Positions 32,354 through 41,494 of a stretch of DNA of 64,000 bases are shown here, in pieces. Position 1 is the stretch's first letter. The number at the start of each line of letters is the position of its first letter. Source of the DNA: Thermaurantimonas sp046299575 (lineage in GTDB: Bacteria; Bacteroidota; Bacteroidia; Flavobacteriales; Schleiferiaceae); NCBI RefSeq assembly GCF_046299575.1, contig NZ_JBKBHX010000007.1, positions 124,001 to 188,000 on the forward strand, read 5' to 3'. The position numbers and the translations under genes are program-made. The notes beneath the pieces were generated by a model. It saw only the letters and a list, made by a program, of their open reading frames with translations, was not told the DNA's origin and did no database searches.

Positions 32354-33652
32354 TCAGTCAAAAACGGCAATTGAGATTCCGCTGTTTGATGGCTTATTTT
32401 CTACATGGATTGATCTGCCGTTCAGTGTGCAGGTGATGGTGCCCCGAGGTGTGGTGGGAAAAAACATATCTGCGCCCACCAGAAACGGAAACTGCGCAAA
32501 AAGCCCAACAGGTGTAAGTTCTGACTGACCGTTGTTGTTGCCGTCGTACAGAAAAAAGGCAATGGCATTTTTGCTCGGGGGTGTCAATGCAGAAGTGGAA
32601 ACTAACAAGTTATTGACCTTCAGCGTGTCTCTGCCTGCAGACACGCCTTGGCTGGCTGCAAATACAGTGACAAGTGATTGGTTAGCACTGTTGGGCAGAC
32701 CGCTGAAAAGCAAACCAACAAACGAATTAGCCGGTGGAAGTGTGCGCAGATAGACTAATGGATTGCTCCGCACAAAAGGCTCGCGATAGTAATAGACCAC
32801 TCTGTCACCGCTGATTTTTGTGTTTACTTCAAATTCATAATACACATTTCTGCGCAGCTGAACTGGTCCCCAATTACCGCGTCCATCAGCTGTAAGCGAG
32901 TGCTCAGGTGTATTCGATTTTCGGAATCCTGTGGCAATATCGACTTCATAGATTTTTATTTCTGCTCCGGCACGAGGTTGATTTTCGCCCAATGTGAGCA
33001 CTCGTCCACTTACTTTATTGGCATTTTCTGAGACTATATCAGGATTTTCCGGAATAGCGCCGGAGTTGAAAAACGAGTACATTGCCTGAAACGCTTCCTT
33101 ACACGTGGCGACTTCATAGTGGTCTTTTCCATCCAGTCTGACATTGGTCGCTCCGTTGATATCACCGCCTTGAACGATCAGATCTTGTGGCGACCAGATG
33201 TTGAGTGTTGGTACAGATCCATTTCCAGCCGGACCATTCTGCACAGCACTGCCTATATGGACATAATAGGCCACCTTGGCGGCTCTTTGTGAATTAGAGA
33301 GGTAGGTATATCCCAATCCTCCACCGGCTGAGTGTCCCACAAGATTTACCTTCGTTGACTTTGTAATTTGCAGAACAGAATCGATAAAACGATCGAGCAG
33401 TGCGGCATTATCGGCACCTTGCGCAAGGGTATTCCAATCAAATGCGTACAATCGTTCGGCACAATATCCATTGGAAGTAAATCTCATCACCTGCCTCGCC
33501 CATGTATCACCTGAAGCTAGAAATCCGTGAACGAATACAATAGGCGTGTGCTGATTGCAAGGGTTAGGATTGTCATTAGCTGAATTTTTATCCTTTCGGC
33601 ATGCCATTAATGAAAGCCAAAGTAAAGCGCTGAAGATTAATGTTTTTTTCAT
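32354..33652 (-). CDS. Lipase-like alpha/beta hydrolase lipoprotein
   Basis: This lipoprotein has 432 residues from the ATG at 33652, chosen because it opens directly into a signal peptide with lipobox SLMAC. The alpha/beta hydrolase domain shows FVHGFLASGDTW (oxyanion) and the nucleophile Ser108 in GHSAGGG. From about residue 215 a carboxypeptidase-regulatory-like beta domain follows (GRVLTLGENQPRAGAEIKIYEV), then a third beta-rich region. It resembles triacylglycerol lipases, but the substrate is not determined. Its stop is 27 bases from the convergent SDR gene, and a terminator lies upstream, between it and the response regulator. Confidence 0.85.
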   Translation of the reverse strand: MKKTLIFSALLWLSLMACRKDKNSANDNPNPCNQHTPIVFVHGFLASGDTWARQVMRFTSNGYCAERLYAFDWNTLAQGADNAALLDRFIDSVLQITKSTKVNLVGHSAGGGLGYTYLSNSQRAAKVAYYVHIGSAVQNGPAGNGSVPTLNIWSPQDLIVQGGDINGATNVRLDGKDHYEVATCKEAFQAMYSFFNSGAIPENPDIVSENANKVSGRVLTLGENQPRAGAEIKIYEVDIATGFRKSNTPEHSLTADGRGNWGPVQLRRNVYYEFEVNTKISGDRVVYYYREPFVRSNPLVYLRTLPPANSFVGLLFSGLPNSANQSLVTVFAASQGVSAGRDTLKVNNLLVSTSALTPPSKNAIAFFLYDGNNNGQSELTPVGLFAQFPFLVGADMFFPTTPRGTITCTLNGRSIHVENKPSNSGISIAVFD

Positions 33653-33734
33653 GGCTTTTGAGATAAACAAAATTTTTTTTCTGAGTAAAAGTAAAAAATT
33701 TCATTAATAGCTTTAAATAAAGTTAAACAAAATA

Positions 33735-33761
33735 AAAAAGCCGCTCTTACAGCGGCTTTTT
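33735..33761 (-). terminator. Bidirectional intrinsic terminator
   Basis: AAAAAGCCGC and GCGGCTTTTT form a 10-bp stem with a 7-base loop. A on one side and T on the other let it work on both strands. It follows the response regulator gene on the minus strand. Confidence 0.85.
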
Positions 33762-33781
33762 GTTATAATTTTGTTTTAATT

Positions 33782-34429
33782 TTACAACAAAACCTTGCCT
33801 TCAGGCATATCTTCGCCTTGAACGTAGTATTTGGCAAAATTAACTAGATCAACAAGGCTTTTTGCTTTTAATTTTTTCAGCAAACGAAGTTTGTATGTAC
33901 TCACAGTTTTATCTGAAATATTGAGTTCATCTGCGACTTCTTTATTGGATTTTCCGGCAGCTAATAGGCTTAATACTTCACTCTCTCTTTTCGAGAGTTT
34001 TACTACAGGTCGTCCAGGAGCTTTGGCTCTTACTCGAGCTAAAATATCACGGTCGAAGTATTCTTGGCCTGCCATTATTTTCCTTACGGCTTTAAGGATC
34101 ATTCTGGGTTCGGTACTTTTTGTGATATATCCATCGGCACCCAATTTTCTAGCTGCTAGTCCATACAACTCTTCCGGATACATGGTGACCATTAAAACCT
34201 TGATGTTGGGTTTTATTTTTTTGATATCTCTCAGAGCAGCCATGCCATTTTTTACAGGCATTTCGATGTCGAGAAATATCATATCTGCATCGACGTTAGG
34301 GAGCATGTTCAGCAGTTCTTCCCCGTTTGATGCTTCACCCACTACCTCTACCTCTTTGTCGCGATTAAGGTAGAGGATCATGCCCTTGCGGAACATGACG
34401 TGGTCATCGCAAATTATTACTTTTGTCAT
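33782..34429 (-). CDS. NarL/FixJ-type response regulator
   Basis: This 215-residue two-domain regulator has a receiver domain with acidic pocket CDDH and phosphoacceptor Asp54 in IFLDIEMPVKNG. The C-terminal LuxR-type helix-turn-helix reads KRESEVLSLLAAGKSNKEVA with ISDKTVSTYK. No histidine kinase gene is in the window, so it is an orphan regulator here. A TTG/TACTTTTG promoter with 17-base spacing lies 31 bases upstream, and a strong terminator follows, so it forms a single-gene unit. Confidence 0.94.
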   Translation of the reverse strand: MTKVIICDDHVMFRKGMILYLNRDKEVEVVGEASNGEELLNMLPNVDADMIFLDIEMPVKNGMAALRDIKKIKPNIKVLMVTMYPEELYGLAARKLGADGYITKSTEPRMILKAVRKIMAGQEYFDRDILARVRAKAPGRPVVKLSKRESEVLSLLAAGKSNKEVADELNISDKTVSTYKLRLLKKLKAKSLVDLVNFAKYYVQGEDMPEGKVLL

Positions 34430-34460
34430 TATAATTTGTTTTTGTCAGGCTTACACAGGT

Positions 34461-34488
34461 CAAAAGTACGAAAAAATTTATAAATCAA
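34461..34488 (-). promoter_or_regulatory. Promoter of the response regulator
   Basis: On the minus strand TTG (34486-34488), 17 bases, then TACTTTTG (34461-34468) fit the Bacteroidetes -33/-7 pattern. Confidence 0.5.
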
Positions 34489-34613
34489 GTTACTATTGTA
34501 TTTTTTTATCAGTTAAATACGATATTTTAGTACTCTTATTTTATGGCGCAGTTTTTCTTTTTTTACATAAAAAATATTGTAAAATGCATATTTTCAAAGG
34601 AGCTTTTTCTAAA

Positions 34614-35171
34614 TTATTTGGGCATCAGGGTTAAATATTCAGCAGCCTCTGAAAGTAATTCTTCTCCGTCGCTTTGACGAATGCTGAATTCCTGCTCTTC
34701 AGAAAAATTTACTTCTTTAAGTTTTTTATCGTTATAAAAATAATACATTTTATCTATCTCTTTGTTGCGATCAGCAAGATCTTCTACGCCGGTATCTCTG
34801 ATTATGGCAAGTATCAACTTTCCGTTGTGAAAATAAAACTCTTCAGTGCGGTTGGAAATATTTTCATGGGGATAAGTTTTGATTCGGATTACTGAAGTTC
34901 CATCAAAATAGTAGTGGATTTTACTCCATTTTTGCTTGATTTTTTCTCTTAGGTCTTTTGTCGTAAGCTCAATTCGGTTGTCTTTTTTGTCTTCAGCTAG
35001 GGCTCTTCTGGAATCGATAAATGCAACTATTGAATCAATTTCCTCTACTGAAAGATTCAAACTTACTTCTTCCTGAGCGGAGGTTATTTCATCATTTTGT
35101 TCATTACTAGTTTTTGAAGTACATGAATACAAAAATACAAGTAGTATGACATAAAAAATTTGTGATCTCAT
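34614..35171 (-). CDS. Putative lipoprotein of unknown function
   Basis: This 185-residue protein has a short signal peptide ending in the lipobox FLYSC, then a Ser/Asn/Glu-rich linker. A mixed alpha/beta domain from about residue 45 includes YYFDGTSVIRIKTY and EFYFHNGKLILAI, a strand-turn pattern that may repeat. I recognise no family. It is monocistronic on the minus strand; a TAACTTTG -7 element lies 19 bases upstream. No terminator is visible in the 184 bases before the response regulator's promoter region. Confidence 0.7.
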   Translation of the reverse strand: MRSQIFYVILLVFLYSCTSKTSNEQNDEITSAQEEVSLNLSVEEIDSIVAFIDSRRALAEDKKDNRIELTTKDLREKIKQKWSKIHYYFDGTSVIRIKTYPHENISNRTEEFYFHNGKLILAIIRDTGVEDLADRNKEIDKMYYFYNDKKLKEVNFSEEQEFSIRQSDGEELLSEAAEYLTLMPK

Positions 35172-35190
35172 AATAAAAAAATTAACTATT

Positions 35191-35198
35191 CAAAGTTA
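35191..35198 (-). promoter_or_regulatory. Candidate -7 element (TAACTTTG)
   Basis: A perfect TAnnTTTG match on the minus strand, 19 bases before the lipoprotein ATG. No clear -33 element. Confidence 0.4.
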
Positions 35199-35385
35199 CA
35201 TATTTTGTTAAAAAGATTAGTTAATTATTTTAGGAAATTCGTCATATTTTTCAGTTTGCTATAGATTTTAGTTAATGATTCAGTAGAAAAATTTATTAAA
35301 CTCTGTTTTAGGTAGCTGCGTTTCTATATTGATTTAAGTGTTTTAAATTTTTTCAAGTGGCATCATGTCACATACACCTGATGTC

Positions 35386-35393
35386 TATTTTTG
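35386..35393 (+). promoter_or_regulatory. Candidate -7 element of sdhCAB (TATTTTTG, then CCC)
   Basis: TATTTTTG fits the Bacteroidetes -7 consensus exactly and ends 22 bases before the sdhC ATG. The -33 element is unclear. The following CCC recurs after the -7 matches of pheT, ndk and kynU. Confidence 0.45.
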
Positions 35394-35415
35394 CCCCATA
35401 AAGTAAAAAAAAGTT

Positions 35416-36099
35416 ATGGAAGTGAAAAGTGCTTTGTTGGGTTCTTCGATTGTAAAAAAGTACTGGATGGCTCTCACGGGCCTTTTTCTGTGTACATTTC
35501 TCGTGGTGCATTTAGGAGGTAATCTGGTTTTATTGCGTGGGGAAGAGGCTCGGTTGGATTTCAACGCTTATGCGAAGTTTTTGACGACCTTTCCTGTTGT
35601 CAAAGCTATTTCATATTTATTGTATTTCAGCATTTTATTTCATTCGTTTGACGGTATTTTGCTTACTATTCAAAACAGAGCTGCCCGTCCTGTGAAATAC
35701 TTTTACAACAGACCTGAAGCCAACAGCACCTGGCAATCGCGAAATATGGCCTTGCTTGGTACCATCATTCTGGCTTTTATTGTAACACATATGGCCAACT
35801 TTTGGTATAAAATGCACTTTGGTGATATTCCTCTGGATGCTAATGGCAATAAAGATTTATATGAAGTGGTGGTAACTTTCTTTAAAGATCCGAGTTTGGG
35901 AATTGTTTATGTTGGTTTATATGTTGTCAGCATGATTGCTTTAGGATTTCACTTACTGCACGGTTTTGCTTCAGCATTTCAAACATTGGGTCTTTACCAT
36001 AAAAAATACAATCCTATAATTAAAAACATAGGAGTGCTTTTCAGCGTCCTTGTTTCTATCCTTTTTGCGATCATTCCGATTTTCATTTATTTACAGTAA
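35416..36099 (+). CDS. sdhC: Succinate dehydrogenase cytochrome b subunit
   Basis: This 227-residue membrane subunit anchors the dehydrogenase and passes electrons to menaquinone. Five membrane helices are visible, with candidate haem-ligand histidines in VVHLGGNLV, FHSFDGIL, THMANFW and HLLHGFASAF. The single five-helix subunit with two haems is the Wolinella/Bacteroidetes type, so no sdhD is expected. It heads sdhCAB, with 11 bases to sdhA. The upstream TATTTTTG element probably drives the operon. Confidence 0.95.
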   Translation: MEVKSALLGSSIVKKYWMALTGLFLCTFLVVHLGGNLVLLRGEEARLDFNAYAKFLTTFPVVKAISYLLYFSILFHSFDGILLTIQNRAARPVKYFYNRPEANSTWQSRNMALLGTIILAFIVTHMANFWYKMHFGDIPLDANGNKDLYEVVVTFFKDPSLGIVYVGLYVVSMIALGFHLLHGFASAFQTLGLYHKKYNPIIKNIGVLFSVLVSILFAIIPIFIYLQ

Positions 36100-36110
36100 A
36101 CTTTGAACAC

Positions 36111-38111
36111 ATGAAGTTGGATTCAAAAATTCCAGGAGGTCCGTTAGAAGAAAAATGGACTCGCTACAAGGGTTCGGTAAACCTTGTAAGCCCTGCCAAC
36201 AAGCGCAAGTTAGACGTAATTGTAGTTGGTACCGGTCTGGCAGGCGCATCGGCTGCTGCCTCGCTGGCAGAGCTTGGTTATAATGTAAAAGCCTTTTGCT
36301 TTCAAGATTCACCGCGCAGAGCACATTCTATTGCCGCTCAGGGCGGTATAAATGCTGCAAAAAATTACCAAAACGACGGTGACAGCGTTTACAGACTCTT
36401 TTATGATACCATAAAAGGTGGCGACTACCGCTCGCGCGAAGCCAATGTGTATCGATTGGCTGAAGTTTCGGCTAACATCATAGACCAGTGCGTGGCTCAA
36501 GGCGTGCCCTTTGCGCGCGACTACGGTGGATTGCTCGACAATCGCTCTTTCGGTGGTACTCAGGTGAGCCGAACTTTTTATGCCAAAGGTCAAACCGGTC
36601 AGCAACTCCTTTTAGGAGCTTACTCAGCACTGAGCCGTCAGATTGCAAAAGGCACCGTAAAAATGTATGCCCGCCATGAGATGCTCGATGTAGTGGTGAT
36701 CGATGGAAAAGCAAGAGGTATTATTGCGCGTAATCTAGTAACCGGAGAGATTGAAAGGCATGGTGCACATGCTGTACTTCTGGCTACAGGCGGCTATGGC
36801 AATGTTTATTATCTCTCAACCAATGCAATGGGTAGTAATGGATCAGCGGCATGGAAGGCACACAAAAAAGGTGCACTCTTCGCAAATCCATGCTTTACGC
36901 AGATTCATCCCACCTGCATACCGCAGTCAGGCGAGTACCAGAGCAAGCTAACGCTAATGTCTGAATCTCTGCGAAACGACGGTCGTATCTGGGTACCAAA
37001 AGATCGCAAAGACGCTGAATTACTCAGGCAAGGCAAACTTAAACCCACTGATATACCTGAAGAAAGAAGAGACTACTACCTAGAGAGGAGATATCCGGCT
37101 TTTGGTAATCTGGTACCACGCGACGTAGCCAGCCGGGCTGCAAAAGAACGCTGTGACGAAGGCTATGGCGTCAATCCTACAGGTAAGGCGGTTTATCTTG
37201 ATTTCGAAAGCGCCATTATGCGCTATGGGCAGATCGAAGCCAATCTACAGGGAATTAAAAATCCCTCTCCCGAGAAGATTCGCCAGCTTGGAGAAAAAAT
37301 CATTGAAGCCAAGTACGGCAATCTCTTCCAGATGTATGAAAAAATTACCGACATCAATCCGTACAAGAGTCCCATGATGATATATCCGGCAGTGCATTAT
37401 ACCATGGGAGGTATATGGGTTGATTACGAGCTTATGACTACCATTCCCGGCCTATTCGCTCTTGGAGAGGCCAACTTCTCTGATCATGGGGCAAACCGAC
37501 TCGGAGCCTCTGCGCTAATGCAAGGCCTTGCCGATGGATATTTTATCATTCCATACACAATAGGCAATTACCTCTCAGGTGAGATTAGAAGTGGAAAGGT
37601 GGATACAAGTGCTCCTGAATTTGAAACTGCTGAAAAAGACGCTCGCGATCGAATCGCCCACTTGCTCGGCAATAATGGTAAGACATCCGTCGATACCTTC
37701 CACCGTGAGTTGGGAAAAATTATGTGGGATAAATGCGGAATGAGCCGCAATGCTCAAGGACTTCAGGAAGCTATTCGCGAAATTCAGGCTCTTCGCGAGG
37801 AATTCTGGAAAGATGTGAAGGTACCAGGCAGAGCCGATATGTACAATCCGGAGCTCGACAAGGCTGGTAGAGTAGCCGATTTCCTTGAACTCGGAGAGCT
37901 GATGTGTCTCGACGCTTTGCATAGAAATGAGAGCTGTGGAGGCCACTTTAGAGAAGAATATCAAACAGAAGACGGAGAAGCACTTCGAAACGACGCCGAG
38001 TACGCCTATGTAGCAGCATGGGAGTACACCGGTAAACCTTCAGAGGCTGTTCTGCACAAAGAACAACTTGTATTTGAAAACGTTGAATTAAAGACTCGTA
38101 GTTACAAATAA
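36111..38111 (+). CDS. sdhA: Succinate dehydrogenase/fumarate reductase flavoprotein subunit
   Basis: This 666-residue catalytic subunit carries covalent FAD and oxidises succinate to fumarate on the cytoplasmic face of the inner membrane. Seen: GTGLAGASAAASLAELG for FAD, RRAHSIAAQGGINAAK with the histidine that binds FAD covalently, HYTMGGIWVDYE in the active site, and GEANFSDHGANRLGAS. Its length matches the Bacteroidetes form. It sits between sdhC and sdhB with spacings of 11 and 17 bases. Confidence 0.97.
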   Translation: MKLDSKIPGGPLEEKWTRYKGSVNLVSPANKRKLDVIVVGTGLAGASAAASLAELGYNVKAFCFQDSPRRAHSIAAQGGINAAKNYQNDGDSVYRLFYDTIKGGDYRSREANVYRLAEVSANIIDQCVAQGVPFARDYGGLLDNRSFGGTQVSRTFYAKGQTGQQLLLGAYSALSRQIAKGTVKMYARHEMLDVVVIDGKARGIIARNLVTGEIERHGAHAVLLATGGYGNVYYLSTNAMGSNGSAAWKAHKKGALFANPCFTQIHPTCIPQSGEYQSKLTLMSESLRNDGRIWVPKDRKDAELLRQGKLKPTDIPEERRDYYLERRYPAFGNLVPRDVASRAAKERCDEGYGVNPTGKAVYLDFESAIMRYGQIEANLQGIKNPSPEKIRQLGEKIIEAKYGNLFQMYEKITDINPYKSPMMIYPAVHYTMGGIWVDYELMTTIPGLFALGEANFSDHGANRLGASALMQGLADGYFIIPYTIGNYLSGEIRSGKVDTSAPEFETAEKDARDRIAHLLGNNGKTSVDTFHRELGKIMWDKCGMSRNAQGLQEAIREIQALREEFWKDVKVPGRADMYNPELDKAGRVADFLELGELMCLDALHRNESCGGHFREEYQTEDGEALRNDAEYAYVAAWEYTGKPSEAVLHKEQLVFENVELKTRSYK

Positions 38112-38128
38112 AGAAAAATCCGGATCGT

Positions 38129-38872
38129 ATGAACCTGACATTGAAAATATGGAGACAAGCCGGGCCAAATGACAAAGGACGAATGGAAACCTACAAGGTT
38201 TCAAATGTTAACCCAGATATGTCGTTTCTTGAAATGCTGGATGTTCTGAATGAAGATCTCATCGCCAAAGGCGAAGACCCGGTAGCATTTGATCACGATT
38301 GCAGAGAAGGTATTTGCGGAATGTGTTCGCTTTACATAAATGGTGAGGCACACGGCCCAGGTCGTGGAATTACAACCTGCCAACTGCACATGCGTTCGTT
38401 TAAAGACGGAGATACCATTACCATCGAACCGTGGAGAGCAAAGGCTTTTCCGGTGATTAAAGATTTGGTGACAGATCGCTCAGCCTTCGATCGCATCATT
38501 CAAGCTGGTGGGTACATAAGCGTAAACACAAGCGGAAATACCATCGACGCCAATGCGATACCTATTCCAAAAGAAGATGCAGATAAAGCTTTTGACGCGG
38601 CAACGTGCATCGGTTGTGGTGCCTGTGTAGCTACATGTAAAAACTCTTCAGCCATGCTCTTTGTGGCAGCTAAGGTGAGCCAGTTTGCACTCTTGCCACA
38701 GGGTAGAGTAGAGGCTAAAGAGCGTGTGCTCAAGATGGTACATCAGATGGACCTCGAAGGCTTTGGCAACTGTACCAATACAGGAGCTTGTGAGGTTGAA
38801 TGTCCTAAGGGCATTAGCCTTGAAAACATTGCCAGAATGAACAGAGAATATCTGAAAGCCACATTGTCGTAA
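38129..38872 (+). CDS. sdhB: Succinate dehydrogenase iron-sulfur subunit
   Basis: This 247-residue subunit has three Fe-S centres. The [2Fe-2S] ligands lie in CREGICGMCSLYING with a later cysteine in GITTC; the C-terminal ferredoxin domain has CIGCGACVATC and CTNTGACEVECPKG. It carries electrons from FAD in SdhA to the haems of SdhC. It is the last gene of the operon, and a strong terminator follows 22 bases after the stop. Confidence 0.97.
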   Translation: MNLTLKIWRQAGPNDKGRMETYKVSNVNPDMSFLEMLDVLNEDLIAKGEDPVAFDHDCREGICGMCSLYINGEAHGPGRGITTCQLHMRSFKDGDTITIEPWRAKAFPVIKDLVTDRSAFDRIIQAGGYISVNTSGNTIDANAIPIPKEDADKAFDAATCIGCGACVATCKNSSAMLFVAAKVSQFALLPQGRVEAKERVLKMVHQMDLEGFGNCTNTGACEVECPKGISLENIARMNREYLKATLS

Positions 38873-38894
38873 TTATAATTTTTCATGATGAAGT

Positions 38895-38921
38895 AAAACC
38901 CGGTTAAGGCCGGGTTTTTTT
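38895..38921 (+). terminator. Intrinsic terminator of sdhCAB
   Basis: AAAACCCGG and CCGGGTTTT pair around a 6-base loop, with T continuing on the 3' side. Confidence 0.9.
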
Positions 38922-39044
38922 GTTTTAGCTCAAAAATATTAAAGCACTTTTTTCAACCAGGCTTAATGCGATTTAATCATTTCCTTTTTCCTCGTGTCGA
39001 AAAATAAAAATGCTTAAATATTTTAGCCCTGAAATTTGTTTTTT

Positions 39045-39755
39045 ATGAAATTTCACTTTCTCGTATTTATCAGTCTGGCCCTCACCCTTATACCTTCGTG
39101 CTCAATACGTACAGTAGATGCTTCTGGAATTCAAGTAGAAAAGTCGTCTGCACTCGAAGATTTTTCACATATTATCCTTGCTGGTAATTTCACTTTTCAT
39201 CTAAAGCCAGGTGAAAACACAGCCATTGTCCTTAAAGGCGACAGTGCATTTTTAGAAAACATCTCATACTCTGTAAAAAGAAAAAAATTAATCGTTGAGA
39301 CAAAACGCGATTGGAAGGGGGGCGAACCACCCGTTATCGAGGTCAATACGGATGCTCCTATTACGCATATGGAAGTAGCCGGTGTCGTAAAAGTGATAAG
39401 CAATCGACGTATATCGGTTGATAAGTTTCAAATTGATATGGCCGGAGCTTCTTATGCCGACTTGAGTTTGCGCGCTAACGAGGCATTTATCAATCAAAGT
39501 GGAGCTGCTCAACTAAAAATAGCTGGTGCAGTTGAAAATTTAATCCTCAATACCACGGGAGCGTCTTTTACAGATGCTAAAAACTTACCAGCTCGTAATG
39601 TAAAAACAACAGTTAGCGGAGCTTCAAAAGCTGAGGTTTTTGCCATCGATCGTTTGAACGTAACTCTTTCTGGTGCTTCGTCGCTGAAGTATCTTGGCAG
39701 TCCGGCTATCAAATCCAGCATATCGGGCAATGCAACTCTATCAGTAATCGAATAA
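39045..39755 (+). CDS. Head-GIN domain lipoprotein (DUF2807)
   Basis: This lipoprotein has 236 residues from the ATG at 39045, which opens into a signal peptide with lipobox LIPSC. The rest is a DUF2807/head-GIN auto-transporter-like adhesin domain: an all-beta repeat in which SGAS-type turns recur (LSGASSLKYLGS, VSGASKAEVFA, TTGASFTDA), giving a small right-handed helix. Function in the envelope is unknown. A TATTTTAGCCC string 18 bases upstream resembles the -7 element with one mismatch. The phosphoglucomutase gene follows after 14 bases. Confidence 0.85.
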   Translation: MKFHFLVFISLALTLIPSCSIRTVDASGIQVEKSSALEDFSHIILAGNFTFHLKPGENTAIVLKGDSAFLENISYSVKRKKLIVETKRDWKGGEPPVIEVNTDAPITHMEVAGVVKVISNRRISVDKFQIDMAGASYADLSLRANEAFINQSGAAQLKIAGAVENLILNTTGASFTDAKNLPARNVKTTVSGASKAEVFAIDRLNVTLSGASSLKYLGSPAIKSSISGNATLSVIE

Positions 39756-39769
39756 AACTCTTTTAGAGC

Positions 39770-41482
39770 ATGGAAACACACATCATCGAACGCGCCAAAG
39801 TATGGACGCTTCCCCCTTTTGACGAGCAAACCCGCAAAGAAGCCCAACAGCTCATAGATGCCGGCGGGAAGGAATTGATAGATGCCTTTTACACAGATCT
39901 TGATTTTGGTACGGGTGGATTAAGGGGCATAATGGGTTGTGGTACCAATCGGATTAACAAATACACCGTAGGTCAGGCTACTCAAGGGTTGGCAAACTAT
40001 TTAATTAAGCAATTTCCGAATCAATCCATATCTGTAGCTATAGCGCACGATACTCGAAATGGCAGCAGACAGCTTTCAGAGTTGACTGCTGAAGTTCTTA
40101 GCGCCAATGGAATAAAGGTTTATCTGTCAGAAAGTTTTCGCCCAACACCTTGGCTGAGTTTTGCTATTCGTGAGCTTGGTTGCCAGTCGGGAATCGTGCT
40201 TACAGCTTCGCACAATCCACCGGAATACAACGGTTACAAAGTCTATTGGAGCGATGGGGGTCAGCTTGTACCTCCTCACGACAAGGCGGTGATTCAGGAG
40301 GTGCGTGCTGTGCGATTCGAAGACATCCGTTTTGAAAAAAAGCCTGAGCTCATTCAGCTTGTAGGAAAAGAAATTGACGAAAAATACATAGCTTGCATTA
40401 AAGGTCTTTCGCTCAACCAGGCAGGTAAAGATCGCTTAAAAATTGTGTTCACACCTCTGCACGGCACATCGGTGGAGCTTCTGCCTGCCGCATTAAGAGT
40501 GTCGGGATTTTCTGACATTAAGATAGTTGAAAAGCAAACATCTCCTGATGGGAATTTTCCCACTGTGAAGTCGCCTAACCCTGAGGAAGCTGAAGCACTG
40601 AGCATGGCTTTACAAATGGCTCAGGACGAAGATGCTGATTTGATCATTGGTACAGATCCTGATGCTGATCGCGTGGGCATTGGAGTAAAAAATCTTGATA
40701 ACCAATGGATTTTGCTCAACGGAAACCAGACAGCAGCTGTATTGATTTGGTATATACTCGACCAATACAAACAGGCCGGGCGTTTACGTACTAACAGTTT
40801 TATCGCAAAATCCATCGTTACAACCGACTTAATCAACGAAATCGCTCGGGCCTACAACGTGGAATGCATGGAGTGCCTTACAGGATTTAAGTGGATTGCT
40901 GATTTTATTCGCCGATTCGAAGGCGTAAAAGAATTTATTACCGGTTGTGAAGAAAGCTATGGCTATCTGGTAGGCGATTTTGTACGAGATAAAGATGCCA
41001 TCGGATCGGCTGTGATGATCGCCGAAGCTGCAGCGTGGGCAAAAAGTCAAGGCTCCTCGTTTTACAAATTGCTTACTGACATCTGGTTAAAATTTGGTTA
41101 TTACGGAGAAAAACTCATTTCAATTACCAAAAAAGGTAAAGAAGGATTGGAAGAAATCGATCGCATGATGGAAAATCTTCGCCGTCAGCCTCCCAAGGAA
41201 TTAGGAGGAGAACAGGTAGTGCGAATACTTGATTACAAATCCCTTAGGCACACTAATACGTTAACGGGTGAAGTTACAGCGATTGAACTGCCATCTTCAA
41301 ACGTTTTGCAATTTTATACGCAATCAGGAGCACGCATCACAGCTCGACCCAGTGGTACAGAGCCGAAGATTAAGTTTTATTTCAGCGTGAAAGTTCCGGT
41401 GCATTCCTATGACGATATTCCTCAGGCATCGCTTACAGTTGAAAAAAAGATCAACGGCTATATGACTTCCCTCGGACTGTAA
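39770..41482 (+). CDS. Phosphoglucomutase/phosphomannomutase
   Basis: This 570-residue phosphohexomutase interconverts hexose 1- and 6-phosphates. The phosphoserine loop is TASHNPPEYNGYKVYW, the metal loop is GTDPDADRVGIG, and the C-terminal phosphate-binding loop is RPSGTEPKIKFY. The length places it with the long PgcA/PGM2-like branch rather than AlgC. It lies between the GIN gene (14 bases upstream) and a GT39 gene (12 bases downstream), so it may supply sugar phosphates for envelope glycans. Confidence 0.95.
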   Translation: METHIIERAKVWTLPPFDEQTRKEAQQLIDAGGKELIDAFYTDLDFGTGGLRGIMGCGTNRINKYTVGQATQGLANYLIKQFPNQSISVAIAHDTRNGSRQLSELTAEVLSANGIKVYLSESFRPTPWLSFAIRELGCQSGIVLTASHNPPEYNGYKVYWSDGGQLVPPHDKAVIQEVRAVRFEDIRFEKKPELIQLVGKEIDEKYIACIKGLSLNQAGKDRLKIVFTPLHGTSVELLPAALRVSGFSDIKIVEKQTSPDGNFPTVKSPNPEEAEALSMALQMAQDEDADLIIGTDPDADRVGIGVKNLDNQWILLNGNQTAAVLIWYILDQYKQAGRLRTNSFIAKSIVTTDLINEIARAYNVECMECLTGFKWIADFIRRFEGVKEFITGCEESYGYLVGDFVRDKDAIGSAVMIAEAAAWAKSQGSSFYKLLTDIWLKFGYYGEKLISITKKGKEGLEEIDRMMENLRRQPPKELGGEQVVRILDYKSLRHTNTLTGEVTAIELPSSNVLQFYTQSGARITARPSGTEPKIKFYFSVKVPVHSYDDIPQASLTVEKKINGYMTSLGL

Positions 41483-41494
41483 AATCCTGTTAGG

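Noticed and set aside
38873..39044. A small gene or RNA between sdhB and the GIN gene
   Set aside because: Apart from the terminator and a -7-like string nothing structured or coding was found.
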